The notes below the pieces were generated by a model. That model did not search any database. It saw nothing but the letters and a program-made list of their open reading frames with translations, and had not been told where the DNA came from. This document shows, piece by piece, positions 44,490 through 55,301 of a DNA stretch of 64,000 nucleotides. Numbering within the stretch: position 1 is the stretch's first letter; the number at the start of each line of letters is the position of its first letter. This DNA comes from Isoetes taiwanensis. Its lineage: Eukaryota; Streptophyta; Lycopodiopsida; Isoetales; Isoetaceae. Where the stretch lies: NCBI GenBank assembly GCA_021234155.1, contig JAJEKV010000066.1, positions 5,729,050 through 5,793,049 of the forward strand, given 5' to 3'. Both the position numbers and the translations under genes were made by a program.

Positions 44490-47400
44490 CTCCCCCCCAC
44501 CAAACGACACTCAGTCTGAAGAAAAGGAGGAAGTGCTTCCGAGGGCGGGAAACCAGCAGTCTGAAAGTGATCCTCACGGGAATGAGGACGGGCGCCATTA
44601 TGGTAATGGGCAATGAGGTCCTGGCGTGTTTGAAGAGCGTCAGGAGTGTTAAGCCCAAGGGCAGGATCTGCATCAAGGAGGAAGTGAGAGCGCACCATGT
44701 CTTCCAGGGCAGCATGGGCGTCTGAAGGAACAAACTGGCACTCCATGAGAAGGCAGGTCTGAAGACCGAAGGCACTGACGCTGGCATTCGGGTTGCAGTA
44801 AAAAATTGGACGCTGCCGATTTAAAGAGCTTACCAGGATGCATCTGAGAGCAAGACGTAAAACCAGCTTGACGGCATAATCAAGGGTCCGTGAGGTGGCG
44901 GCATTCTCGCAAGAAGGTATCAAGGCCATGAAGAGCATCAGCAGGCGCTGCCAACCACGCCATTAGCAATATATAGAGCCAATTCTCGGTAGTGGCAAAG
45001 GTGGCATTATCCTCCCAACGGAAGGCTCGACAAATCGGGATCCCACCGGAGATCCGCCGAGATCTGAGGCGAGTCGACCAGGGCCATCCATCCATGACCT
45101 TCGGCCCAAAAAAAAAAGACGCCAAATCGAAGAGAGGAACCGTGGGCGGAGGGACTTCTAAGGAAGCATATGGAGAGGGAAGCATGCCCGCAGGTGGGGT
45201 TGCGCAGCCATGTCCCCAAATCGCCGAACAAGATTCTCGATCAAGAGCACGACACCAATGGTCCCACTCTGACGTAGAGAGTAATTGATAAACAGGAGGA
45301 TTTACCCAACCCGTGGGGATGGTCTTGCTTTCCAGAAGGCCACGCAGTTGATTGTAGCCTCCCAAGTGCTCGCATATAAATTTGGGCAAACTCAAGATCG
45401 CCGATGCGCCAAATTTTTGTTTACCTGTTCCAATGTTTCAGCCTGCCACAGAGGTAAGTGCTGAGCAAGTGCAGGCATGTACTCCTGTTCAAAAGGCTGA
45501 GACTGAGCAGGATCCTTGAAATATTGGTTGGTTGATGATAACAACCAAGCAAAGATTGGAGTTGCCTCGAAAAAACACAATGGGCCTCATCTCGAATTTA
45601 TCATGGAGATCCGCCAGTAGAAGTCATGAAAACATAAGCCATTGGCTGAACAACACGGAAAATGACCAAGCTCCGGGATCTTCAGAATTGAGCTGATCAA
45701 AGACTAAGAGTGCACAAAATAAACCCTTGTCTTCTACGTAAAGATCCGCCAGATCCGGCGGAAATCCGCACTTTTGAGTGGTCGTTGATGAACAAGTGCC
45801 ATTGGCCGCGCACCACTTCAAAAGGAAAAGGTACCGCCCGGGCCACCACATAGTCAAGATAGCCGGAAGGAGTAGAGAAGTCCACAGAATGTTGGTAGCA
45901 ATGTCAATATAGCCCTCCCCGCTTTGTTTTGGGCTTCTTCAAAGAGATTGAACAGCCTTTGTCAAGCCGATGTTCAAGGTTACGGATCCGGTTCTCCTTT
46001 TCTAAGAGAAGACGGGACTGATCACGGACCCGTTTAATATGAAGCGTGGCATGTGAAGAAGATTGCCCAGGAGTATTGAGACAAAGCGTGGCAATCTCCG
46101 CATCATCGATGACCTTCTGTTTCTGAGCCTCCGAAAGCTGATCCTGGATGGTCGTTAGCTGATTGGTCAGCGTGGAAAGCTGAGCTTCGAGGGAGGTGAG
46201 TCTAGCATCACGCTCGGTAAGGTCATGAACTTGAGTGCGGTAATTTTGAGAAAGCTCCGTGTACAAGGTGTCTAGCTTAGCAATGTCTTTCTCCTTGTCA
46301 CCCAGGAGGGTGTCCTTTGTCTTGTTTTGCTCCAACAAGTCCTGAATGGTGGTTTGGAGCTGAACCTGTTGATCTTCAAGCAGGCTGGTCTGATCCTGAG
46401 CATTTTTGAGATCCACACGGGCCTGTAATAGAGCCGCATGCTTTTCTTGAAGTTGAACCTCTAAAGTTTGCACTTGTGCAGTGGCAGCGTGAAGGTCTCT
46501 TTGAACTGCATCTGAAGCCTCCAGGGACGCCTGAACACCATTCATGAGAGCGTCCTGTGAAGCTTATAACTGCAGGGCGGCAGCTTGAACATCCTGCTGG
46601 AATTGGTATAGAAGCTGGCGAGGATTTGGAGGGGCTGGGCCCTGTTGCGGCCTTGTCTGAGATTGTTGGGAGACATGACGGGAAGTGGAAGGCGAGGCTT
46701 CAGTGGAGGAGGAGGAGGAGACAGTGACATGCGTGGTCTGGTTTTGAACATGACCAGGGGAAGTCTGGCGTGAAGGTACAGCCTGTTGATTTTGACGCTG
46801 GGAATGCAGAGACCGCTGAGTGGAGGCATGAGGAGTGGAAGGGGTCGCAGGAACAGGAAGATAATGACGGATGAGTGCCTGAAGATGGCCACCCACTAAG
46901 GCTTCATGTCCAGAGGAGGGGGTAGCCCGAATGCGGTCGACTTCATGAAGGAGGCGATAGAATAATATCTGGGGCAAATCAATATGGAGATTGGAGCAGA
47001 TGGCAGTGATGACCATATTATAGAATGGCTTATTGATATGGGTGTTCTTGATAGAATACCCAAGCAATTTGCGCCACAGAAACTTCACAAAAGTATCATG
47101 TGACTTGGCAATATTTGTGAGGCGATGCTGGTTGGCTTGATAAGCAGGAGCACCGAACTGAGTGACGTCCATGTCCTGTAAAGCAGCCCAAGATACAGAA
47201 GGTTTTTGCACGGGAATACGGAATACCTCAGAAATCAAAGGTTGTATGAGAAAAATGGTGGTGCCATCGACCACCGTAGCAAATCCTTCCGGGCTGTTGA
47301 CGATGTGAGCGATAAACTGCTTCAATTGCTCCGGATTTGGGGCCGGGAGCTCCAGTTGCGAGAATTCGTAAAGCTTGTGGCGTTCCGCTACTTCCCGACT

Positions 47401-47511
47401 CGGACCAACAAGGGCCTCGCGAAAGGTGGGCGTCGAGAAAGATACAGACTCGAAAAGAGTCGCATCCCTTGGAGCAGAAGCTTGAAGTGTAGAAAACTTG
47501 GGTGCAGCCAT
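44490..47511 (-). pseudogene. Element B2: large gag-like protein with coiled coil, no pol
   Basis: Reading starts at MAAPKFSTLQ (47511). Residues 1-200 resemble the putative plant transposon protein domain seen in plant LTR elements (YEFSQLELPAPNP, TIFLIQPLISEVFRIPV, AICSNLHIDLPQILFY). A Gln/Ser/Pro-rich stretch follows, then a single in-frame stop near 46564, then a long coiled coil (residues about 325-520). Homologous reading goes on through at least three frame changes to about 44500, giving a product of over 1000 residues. No protease, RT or integrase motif occurs between its start and the LTR, so the element depended on others for reverse transcription. Confidence 0.6.
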
Positions 47512-47767
47512 GGCGAAGAGCGTCGGAACAGAAGGAACTGTCTGGAGAAAGCGGAGAGCAGAGAACAGAAGACGAAGGCGCAGATAGACGAAAAGGTTTT
47601 AGGGTGCGCAAGTATAGGTGAAGGGGCATAATGAGGGCGAACCTTCAACCGTTGATGATGCCAGGTGGCGACAGATGCGAAGTAGGCGATTGAGAGGTAA
47701 AATTTTGGCTAAGTCCCCAATCGGTAAAGGGAGAAGCAATGAACGGTGGCGATGAGACGTAAGGGAA
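47512..47767 (-). other. 5' leader of element B2, cut by element B1
   Basis: The sequence before the MAAPK start is non-coding and ends abruptly at the LTR border of B1 at 47768. The bases GGGAA (47763-47767) are a candidate for the target duplication of B1. Confidence 0.5.
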
Positions 47768-48361
47768 TGATCTGATGTGACAGATGGCAAAAGGACGTCT
47801 ATTAATGTTCGACGGGCGTGAAAAGAATAGAATAGAATAGAATATGATTTTATCGTCCACGGAGACCAACTGGCCTATGGGACCCAAGTACAAAGAGAGA
47901 GAGCAGCAGCCGTATTACTACCAGGACCAATTTAATGCTGACAACTCGAAGTGAGGTGTCAGAAGGTACCATGGCTAGATATGCGGCGGGAGAAAAGATT
48001 CCCCATTTAGTAACAACCTTGCATTTCAACCACGTTGGCGAAATTTCTGATTGGGCCACGTCGACAGGGAGGTCCTCGGTTGGCTATATAAAGACGAACG
48101 ATGCTTAAGCCGAGACACCCGATGGCGCCAAGATGTTCTGCTGGACTGCACGATAAGTGCACTATGCCTTCAAACTGCCTGGAGTGGATTACCTGCAAGA
48201 TGGATTGCTTGGATCTCTGGCGGTGCCACAACCGTGGCATTGCTATGGACGGGTGGTGTGCCGGGATGGCTGAGCATCCCGATCCCCTGACTAATGGGAT
48301 GGAGGTGGTGATTCACCCGCGGCTGATCCGGGCAGAATTACTACCACATCCTCACAGATCA
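47768..48361 (-). repeat. 3' LTR of element B1
   Basis: Minus-strand start TGATCTGTGAGG at 48361 follows the purine-rich tract GGGTTGGGGGCGAGAGG (48378-48362). The other end on the plus strand also begins TGATCTG (47768), giving TG...CA ends with a 7-bp inverted repeat. Length is 594 bp. A fragment of this LTR recurs at 40535-40605. The borders are my inference from the inverted ends and the tract. Confidence 0.6.
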
Positions 48362-51300
48362 CCTCTCGCCCCCAACCCGAGTAGAGGGTTTTCTCCTTAG
48401 GACTTAGTAGATAGGGCTCTCAGCCCGTTTTTGTAAATAGGGCTCAGCCCATAGTGGAAATAGATGGGCTCTGCCCACATTTTGTAAAAATTTCACCTAT
48501 ATAATATAAATATGCCGCTTAGTCACTATCTGTTGTGTTCAGTTATGCCGAACAAAGATCCGGTGGATGATTGTCACTTTCTTTGTATGAAATTGTTTGA
48601 GGCGAAAGCCATTAACGAAAGTGTAGGTAATGGAGTTCCATCTAATTCAGCCAGCTTGAAAACGCCGGGTTGCACCACACTTGAACAATTTGATAAGGGC
48701 CAAGCCATCAAACTTTAACTTGCCCGAAAAATTTTTGTAACGAGAATCATAAAGAAGAACCAAATCTCCTTCTATGAATGTTTTTGTCTTAATACGCTTG
48801 TCATGTAAAGATTTTTGCAAATCATTGTCCATGAAGAACACGAATGTAAGCATCACGCCTAAGTTCATCCAACTGCTCCAATTGATAAACCCTTTCTTTG
48901 AGTGCAAAGAAAGCGGATTATGGGCTATAGCCGGAGTTGAAAACGGAGAGTTGGAAGAATATATTCAAAAGGCATGAGAGCTTCTTGACCATAAACCAAT
49001 TTGAAAGGAGTGTGACCAAAGAGCTATTTTGAAACAAGTATTGTAAGCCCAAAGAAACGAGAGGAAGCTTGTTTTGCCAATCGGTCGCGAGAAGCATCAC
49101 AAATTTTCTTGAGAATTGTGACCAGAGTTTTGTTGGTGCTTTCAGCCAAACCGCTCCCTTTGAGGATAGTAAGGTGTGCTCTTGTGATGATGTATCGATG
49201 AGATAATCCGTCCGCCTCCTTGATGGTATGATTGATAAAATGGACACCTCTATCAATCGACCAGCTCCGTGGGGCAGCCAAAACGCCGCGTGATGATTTG
49301 CTGATAGATGACCTTGGTCGTGCTTGCCGCAGTTGTTGTCCGGAAGTGCAAGCTTCCGCCCATTTGGTAGCGTGAGTCGGTGAGAACTGGAATGTAGCTG
49401 CACGGGTGTGCCGCGCAGAGGATCAATGGGTCCCACAAAATCCATCCCCATTTGCTGAAAGGAAGTGGCGTGGCGGCCGGCGCCAATGGAAGAGCCGCCA
49501 CGGGCGTGGGGCCTTCCCACACGCCGACAAGCATCACACGCGGGGCGCATGTGAGCGCCTTTGAAGAGCGTGGGCCAAAAATAACCTCGCAAGAAGGATT
49601 TTGCGTCGCCGTGGTGTCACCATGAAAATGACCACCACCGGTGCCCTTCATGGGCTTCTGACAATATCCGGGACCTCATGAGGGAGAACACAAATGTCCG
49701 GGCGACGGTATCCTTGCCCATTTTGTAAAGATGGCTCGCAACCATGGTGTAGTCACCGGACCTCACGGGAGAAATTGGTGTCGACCGGGATTGACGCTAT
49801 CGGAGAGCGTGGCGCCCCTCCGGTGGAAGAGCACCCGTGAGGAGATACCAAAAGTTGTGGAACCAATGTGGCGCTGCCGCGACCGTAAAAAGAGTTGAGC
49901 CGCCGAAAGGCATCCGAGACTCCCGTGGGAGGGATCATCCGTATGGATGCGTGAAAGATAATCCGGGACAACATGAGATTTGCCCGCCTTTGTGAACAAT
50001 TTCAAAGGGTGCAAATTCTTGCGTATGGAGGACCCAACGAGCAATGCGGCCCGTGGGAGTGGATTTTTTGATCAAATAAAGGAGAGCTTGGTGGTCAACA
50101 AAGAATTTGATCTGACTGCCTAAAAGATAGTGACGGAAGCGTTGGACACGTAAAATTAAACCCAAGGCTTCACGCCTGCGGGCGAGTAGTTGCGCCAGCC
50201 AGATTGAGTTTTCTGGCTGGCATATCGGTTTGGTTTGTCGCTGTGCGATCATATTCTTGAGAAAGAACAGCTCCAATAGCGAACGCCGAGACATCTACAT
50301 GGACATGAAAGGGCTTGTCCCATTGAGGAGGAACAAGAACCGGGGCCTGAATAAGCAAAAGCTTCAATTGTTGGAAAGCAGCATCCGCCTGGGAATTCCA
50401 AGCCCGTGTGGATTCATCACCCGTGAGTTTATGAATGGGATGCGCAATGGCCGCAAGTCCGTGAATGAAGATGGAGTAATAATTTACCTTACCCAAAAGA
50501 GCGTGTCTCCTTGATATTGGCTGGTGCTTGAGCCTTTAGCACACAAACCGATTTTGGCGGATCCGGTGGTGATACCGCTTTCGACAACGCAGTCCCTAAC
50601 AGAACACCTGAAGTGACGCAAAAGGTGCATTTCTCAGGATTGAGACTAATGCCGGACTCATCGCATTTCTGAAAGGCGAGTTCCAATTTATCCAAATGGT
50701 CAGCTATGGAACTGTAGGCAGAGAAGTCATCTTGAAAAATTTGCAAGAAGGGATTTTCCTTCATAAAATCATGAAAACTGAGAGCATTATGCGTTGAAAC
50801 GTTGATGGAGAGTTTGATAATCCAAAAGGAACCACCTTGTAGGCAAAAAGTGCCTTTACCGGGTGGTGAAAGTTGTCTTGAGTGATTCTTTGATTGAGAT
50901 CTGATTGTAGCCAGAAAAACCATCCATGAAGGAGTACATCTCATGTCCAAATGACCTCTTCCGGAACCCGGTCTCAGTGAAGGGAAGTGGAAAATGATCA
51001 CGCCCGCGGCCCGATTTAGTTTCCTGTAGTCCACGCAAAACGCGATCTTTCCATTGTGTTTCAAAGCAATGACAATGGGGCTCACCCATTCGAATGTTTG
51101 ACCTCATAGATCAAACCCGCAGCAAGGGAGTTTGTCAATTTTTGCCTTGACGCCCATCACGGTAATTGGGTTGAGCCGCATCGCTGCGTTGCTACACCGG
51201 GCGTGCATCGGATTTGGTATGAATGGTGAGTTCCCCAAGGTTTTGTTGATCCCCCAAGATCTCTCAGAGCTCCGTGCGAAAATGTGTTTGAACTTTTGAA

Positions 51301-52946
51301 GAGCGTGGCGGCCCCGTTACGATAGGGGGTGCTCCGGAAGATTGGCAGCAACGAATGCGACAGTCGATTGTTGCCCACGCCCACAATCTCGACTTCGTGA
51401 GTCCGAATATGTGGGATAACTTCCGTGTCTTGGACAATATGGAGCAGGAGGTTGAAGCATGACAGATGAGTGGCGCCTGCGTGGTGAAAAAAGAGAGGTT
51501 GCTGATTTTCATCCAGCCAGAGGTTGCTTCATGACAAATGTACATCAACCGGATCAGGAGGAAGTTCGGGCATCTCAAAAAGTGATCAACACGCTGGATG
51601 CGATTGCAAGGAGCTAGGTAGGGGTCAAGCAAGGCTGCCATAGCCTGGTCCCCGATCAAGAGTCATTTCTCCCCAGGATCAAGATATTCGGGTAGGGAGG
51701 ACAGAGGCAAACTAACAGTGGGAGCCCAACTTGATAGATATTCTCAAGGCGCCCTCGACCTGGGTGGTTCGAGAGAGAGGGTTCAAATTGTCGACCTAAA
51801 TGATCTTACCTGTTTCCAAGTCCATAGTGGCATTGAGGTGACCATCTGTGATGATCCGTGGCCCAATAATGGATACTCTTGGCCTGGCGGAGAAAAGGTC
51901 TGCCAACCAACATTTCATAATCACCAGGATCTTCTCCAGCCTTCCAAACACCAAATTCTAAGGGGAATCGGAGATCTCCAATGTTGATGTGAAGAAGAGG
52001 TGTGACGCCTTGAGGTCTCGTGATATGGCCATTAGCCAATTTGATGTCATATGGGGCACGATAGAGTTGTTTGATGCCCATTTGTTTGCGGAGTTTATCC
52101 GTGATGAGATTGACAGCGCTACCTCCGTCAATTTGAACATGATTGACTTGTTGATTGCCCACCGTGGCATGGACCGTGGGTGTAGAGGTAGCAACAGCCC
52201 CAACCAAAATGGTCGGGAGTGGTAACTGGTCCTTGAGAGCAGGACATAGTTTCAAAATTCTTGCCAAAGTTAAGGGAATTTTGATTTTTGCCAGCTCCTC
52301 TTGGAGTTCCAGAGGTACATGAGAAAAAGGATCTGCTGGATCCACGGGTGCTGGAGTGCGTGGTAATGAAGCAGCAACTTCTTTGAGTAAGTCGACCTCT
52401 GCAGCAATATTCGGATATGTCTGAGAGCGTGGAGGTTGAGATGTGGAAGGTGCATCTTGTCTTTGCTGAGCTCTGGTGGTGGCATGAACATTAGCTAACG
52501 TGCGGCCTTCAGCAGCTTGCATGAGGTTCAGAATGCTTTGGCGTACTTTAGGCATGACATGAGGCATGAGTTTTCCCAAGTCAGGTACAAAGTGAACCTT
52601 TTTGTCCTCTTCATTAGGGATTGTGTCAACTGCAAAGGCAGGTTGCGTGCCTTGAGGAATAATGGTTAAGGGACGTGACGCCCTGGTCTGGCGTGAAACC
52701 AAACCAACCCAATTTGACGGCTGGACTGGAGGATTAAGAGCCTGAAAAATTTCTTCCTGTGCTTGTTGATCCATCTGAGGTTGATGGGCAGGAGCAGGTT
52801 GATAGCGTGATTGCTGAGGCGCGCGAGGTGGCTTCTGAAGAACGGGACGCGGGCCTTGTTTGCCATTGGCAATCCAAAGTTGGTAAGCCGTGAGGCGGAC
52901 CGAGGTGGTCTGATTGGTGCCAGGAAGCTGCACCTGAACTTGTGGA
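48362..52946 (-). pseudogene. Element B1: non-chromoviral Ty3/gypsy polyprotein (protease to integrase)
   Basis: Protease: VQIDGGSAVNLITDKL with the active Asp at about 52132. RT: CVDYRKLN, then FMDGFSGYNQI, and a QDDF box at 50734-50723 in place of Y-x-DD. RNase H: HVHVDVSAFAIGAVLSQE (about 50360). Integrase: YFWPTLFKGA, CDACRRVGRP, MGMDFVGPIDPL, DRGVHFIN and GLAESTNKTL (about 49150), then GKLKFDG and LDGTPLPTL near the C-terminus with no chromodomain. The motif set resembles the Tat/Athila branch. Many frameshifts are present. The upstream gag is cut by the LTR of C at 52947, so the frame that seems to start at 53026 is a chimera. Confidence 0.75.
51806..52946 (-). CDS. Gag C-terminus and aspartic protease of element B1
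   Basis: An open frame covers the Gln/Pro-rich end of gag (PAPAHQPQMDQQAQEE), a spacer and a retropepsin: VQIDGGSAVNLITDKL, the flap region and YEMLVGRPFLRQ near the end. The D-G-G-S box is a common plant gypsy variant of D-T/S-G. This is the longest undamaged frame of B1. The true start lies beyond the insertion of C; residues encoded by 53026-52947 come from the LTR of C. Confidence 0.7.
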
Positions 52947-54512
52947 TGTGACGCTCCCAGAATATATACGACCCCCGGCCGTATACATACGGGGACTTTC
53001 CCCTCCCATGGCGACCATCGCGCCACGAGCAGGGCCCTCCATCTAACCTGGGCCGTCTACGTAGAGACGCTCAGGTGAAGGACACGGAGGGGTCATTCGG
53101 CCCACGCCTTCGATGGGCGCCTACGTCGCGGGAGCATGAATACAAGGGTTAGCACACAACATAAATCATATATAAGTGGCCACCATGAAGGGTGGCGCAT
53201 CCATCCAACTACTAACAACACAGAATATGCATCTAACTAAGAAGACACCCAAAAGCCCAGGTTCTACCCCGGCTCAGACTCTAGTGGGGAGCTACTGACG
53301 GCTGGGTCTCAGGAGATCAGCAGACCGAATCTTGGCATGGCGTTGGCTGGCATAGAACATCGGCTAGGGTTGTCCACTCCATCCGCCCCTCCTGTGCACA
53401 CTTTGCAGATGGGTCGATTCACGCTATGGCTTCGCTATAGCCTTCCGGAGACGCAGACTCCAGGGATCACCCTTGGAGTCTACTCCAGGTTCATGACACC
53501 TGGTCCGATGAGGCAGGTCGGGGAGGCGTCCCCTTCCAGGATCACAGTGGTGTTGTGGGTGAGCTAGAGAATACGTGCCGCATCAGCGACCCCCGCATCC
53601 GTACCCGACTTACTCACCCTAATTCTACTCAAAGTGCATGGTGCCCCATACGGGTCACACCACTACACCCAGGGAGTGTCAGACCCATACCCGGCCCTCC
53701 ACGTGACCGGCTATCAGGCCTAGCTCACTGTAGGAGTCTCAGGAGCCTTTTATGCTCGTGCAATACCCCACCCCCTACTTCACCACTGCGTCCCTTATCT
53801 GGTGCTAAGCCAGGCCATAGCGTCTATGACCCGGTGGGCTCTTGTGCACAGGCCGAAAACTAGTAGGGTGTTAAAGGACTACTAGGAGCATTCTATACTC
53901 AAGCTCAGAGGCCTCTACCCCCCTGTTAATCCCTGTTTACGAGAAACTACTAAACTAACTCATAGAGACATCGACCATTCCATACCAGGCGCCATTCATA
54001 ATTGAAAAGTATTCCTAATTACCAAAGAAGGGTTAATCTCACCCAAAACCAACCAGAAAGAATACTAGAGTATTATTCTACAATTTGCAAGTTAACTACC
54101 ACTAACCGAGTTTGGCCGGACCCGTTGTCAAGGGGGTGCTTCCATGGTACTTGTATCTTTGGGGTAGCGGCCAGTAGAGGGTATCTTGGCGATCCGGGGA
54201 CTAACAAAGAATCGCTTCTTGAGCCTTTCGGCTGCTCCTATATTGGGCTGATATGAGGATGGCGCTTCCCTTTGGTGGCCTAGTTTAGCAATCCTCATGC
54301 TAGCCACCTGGTTCATGCCAAATGGCGCCTTCCTACTATGGATTGACTTAATCACATGTCCTTAGATAATTATCCTTTATAATCTGGTTAACATAGCTAA
54401 TTAAATCCATTGTGGCCAACCCCCTAGGTTATCATACCCCAGGTGGCGTACCTATACCGAGTGACGTGTTCAATATTTATACGTACACCGTATAAATACT
54501 TGGAACGTCACA
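52947..54512 (-). repeat. 3' LTR of chromovirus C
   Basis: The plus-strand left end TGTGACGCTCC and the minus-strand start TGTGACGTTCC form an 11-bp imperfect terminal inverted repeat with TG...CA ends, enclosing 1566 bp. The minus-strand start is preceded by a purine-rich tract (AAGGAGCGGAGAA at 54525-54513). The inner part is GC-rich. Left flank GTGGA (52942-52946) should recur at the far end of C beyond the window. Confidence 0.75.
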
Positions 54513-55041
54513 TTCTCCGCTCCTTAGAATTTATGCTGTCCTCAGCATTGGGGTTAGTTGGAAATGTACAAAGAAATACATTATGACGGAAGATAATCCG
54601 TTATTTTTCGGAAAAGTAATACATATATTCAACTTTAAGGTTTGCAAAACATTTCAAGCACCGTGGTGCATTCAACATGATTATCATAGTCAAACAATTT
54701 AAGGATCGAAATCCGTGGAACGATAAACAAGACATGAAGGCAAAGCAAAACTGAAGAGGTCGGGTCATCAGTAACCCTCTAACATGGGCAGGGCACGTAC
54801 TGGTTACTGGCCTGCACATACCAGTATGTTAGTACATATGATGAAGTTGTGGTTGAAGGGACCACCCCCTCATAACAATTAAAAGAATTTACTGTCTATG
54901 GGGAAAGCTATCATGTCTATGGTTTGCAGTTCCTTAGGCTGTTATCAACTATATGCTCTGCAACAAGTTGTGGTCAAGTCACTATTGACAGTACCCACGT
55001 CCTAGAGAACACAGGGTGATCTCATCATCGGTTACTTGTTA
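54513..55041 (-). other. 3' untranslated part of chromovirus C with polypurine tract
   Basis: It lies between the chromodomain stop and the LTR and has no coding frame. On the minus strand it ends in GAGGACAGCATAAATTCTAA and the purine tract, a typical gypsy arrangement. Confidence 0.6.
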
Positions 55042-55299
55042 TTATCTACGATGCATCTTGCCCTCTAAGGCGCTACGCCTGACAATCAAGCTTCTAAGCT
55101 TACCGCCGACTGCGGGGTTGATAGCATCGTTGATGGTGCGGCCTTGAGATTCCCGCATAAAGTCCGGATAGTGCTTGTCAAGGTCTATCTTCATTACCCA
55201 CGTAGCATCCTCAACTGGTAAGTGTTTCCATTTAACCAAGTATTGCAACATTTGAGTCCTTCTGGTTTGCTTGTAAGCTCGATCAAGAAGAGCTTCCAT
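55042..55299 (-). pseudogene. Chromodomain (C-terminus of the C polyprotein)
   Basis: The minus strand reads EALLDRAYKQTRRTQMLQY and then LVKWKHLPVEDATWVMK, which is a chromodomain with the aromatic and DATW signature. It is thought to direct integration to marked chromatin in chromoviruses. The frame enters element D upstream of 55302, so the first 14 residues of the visible frame are foreign. Removing D and one TA joins it in frame to the segment at 59342-59410. Confidence 0.75.
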
Positions 55300-55301
55300 T
55301 A

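Noticed and set aside
52947-53026. The ATG at 53026 as the start of the B1 protease polyprotein
   Set aside because: Bases above 52946 belong to the LTR of C, so the first 27 codons are a chimera created by insertion.
53337-53863. Plus-strand ORFs within the LTR of C
   Set aside because: They lie in a GC-rich LTR, have no domain and contradict the element's orientation.
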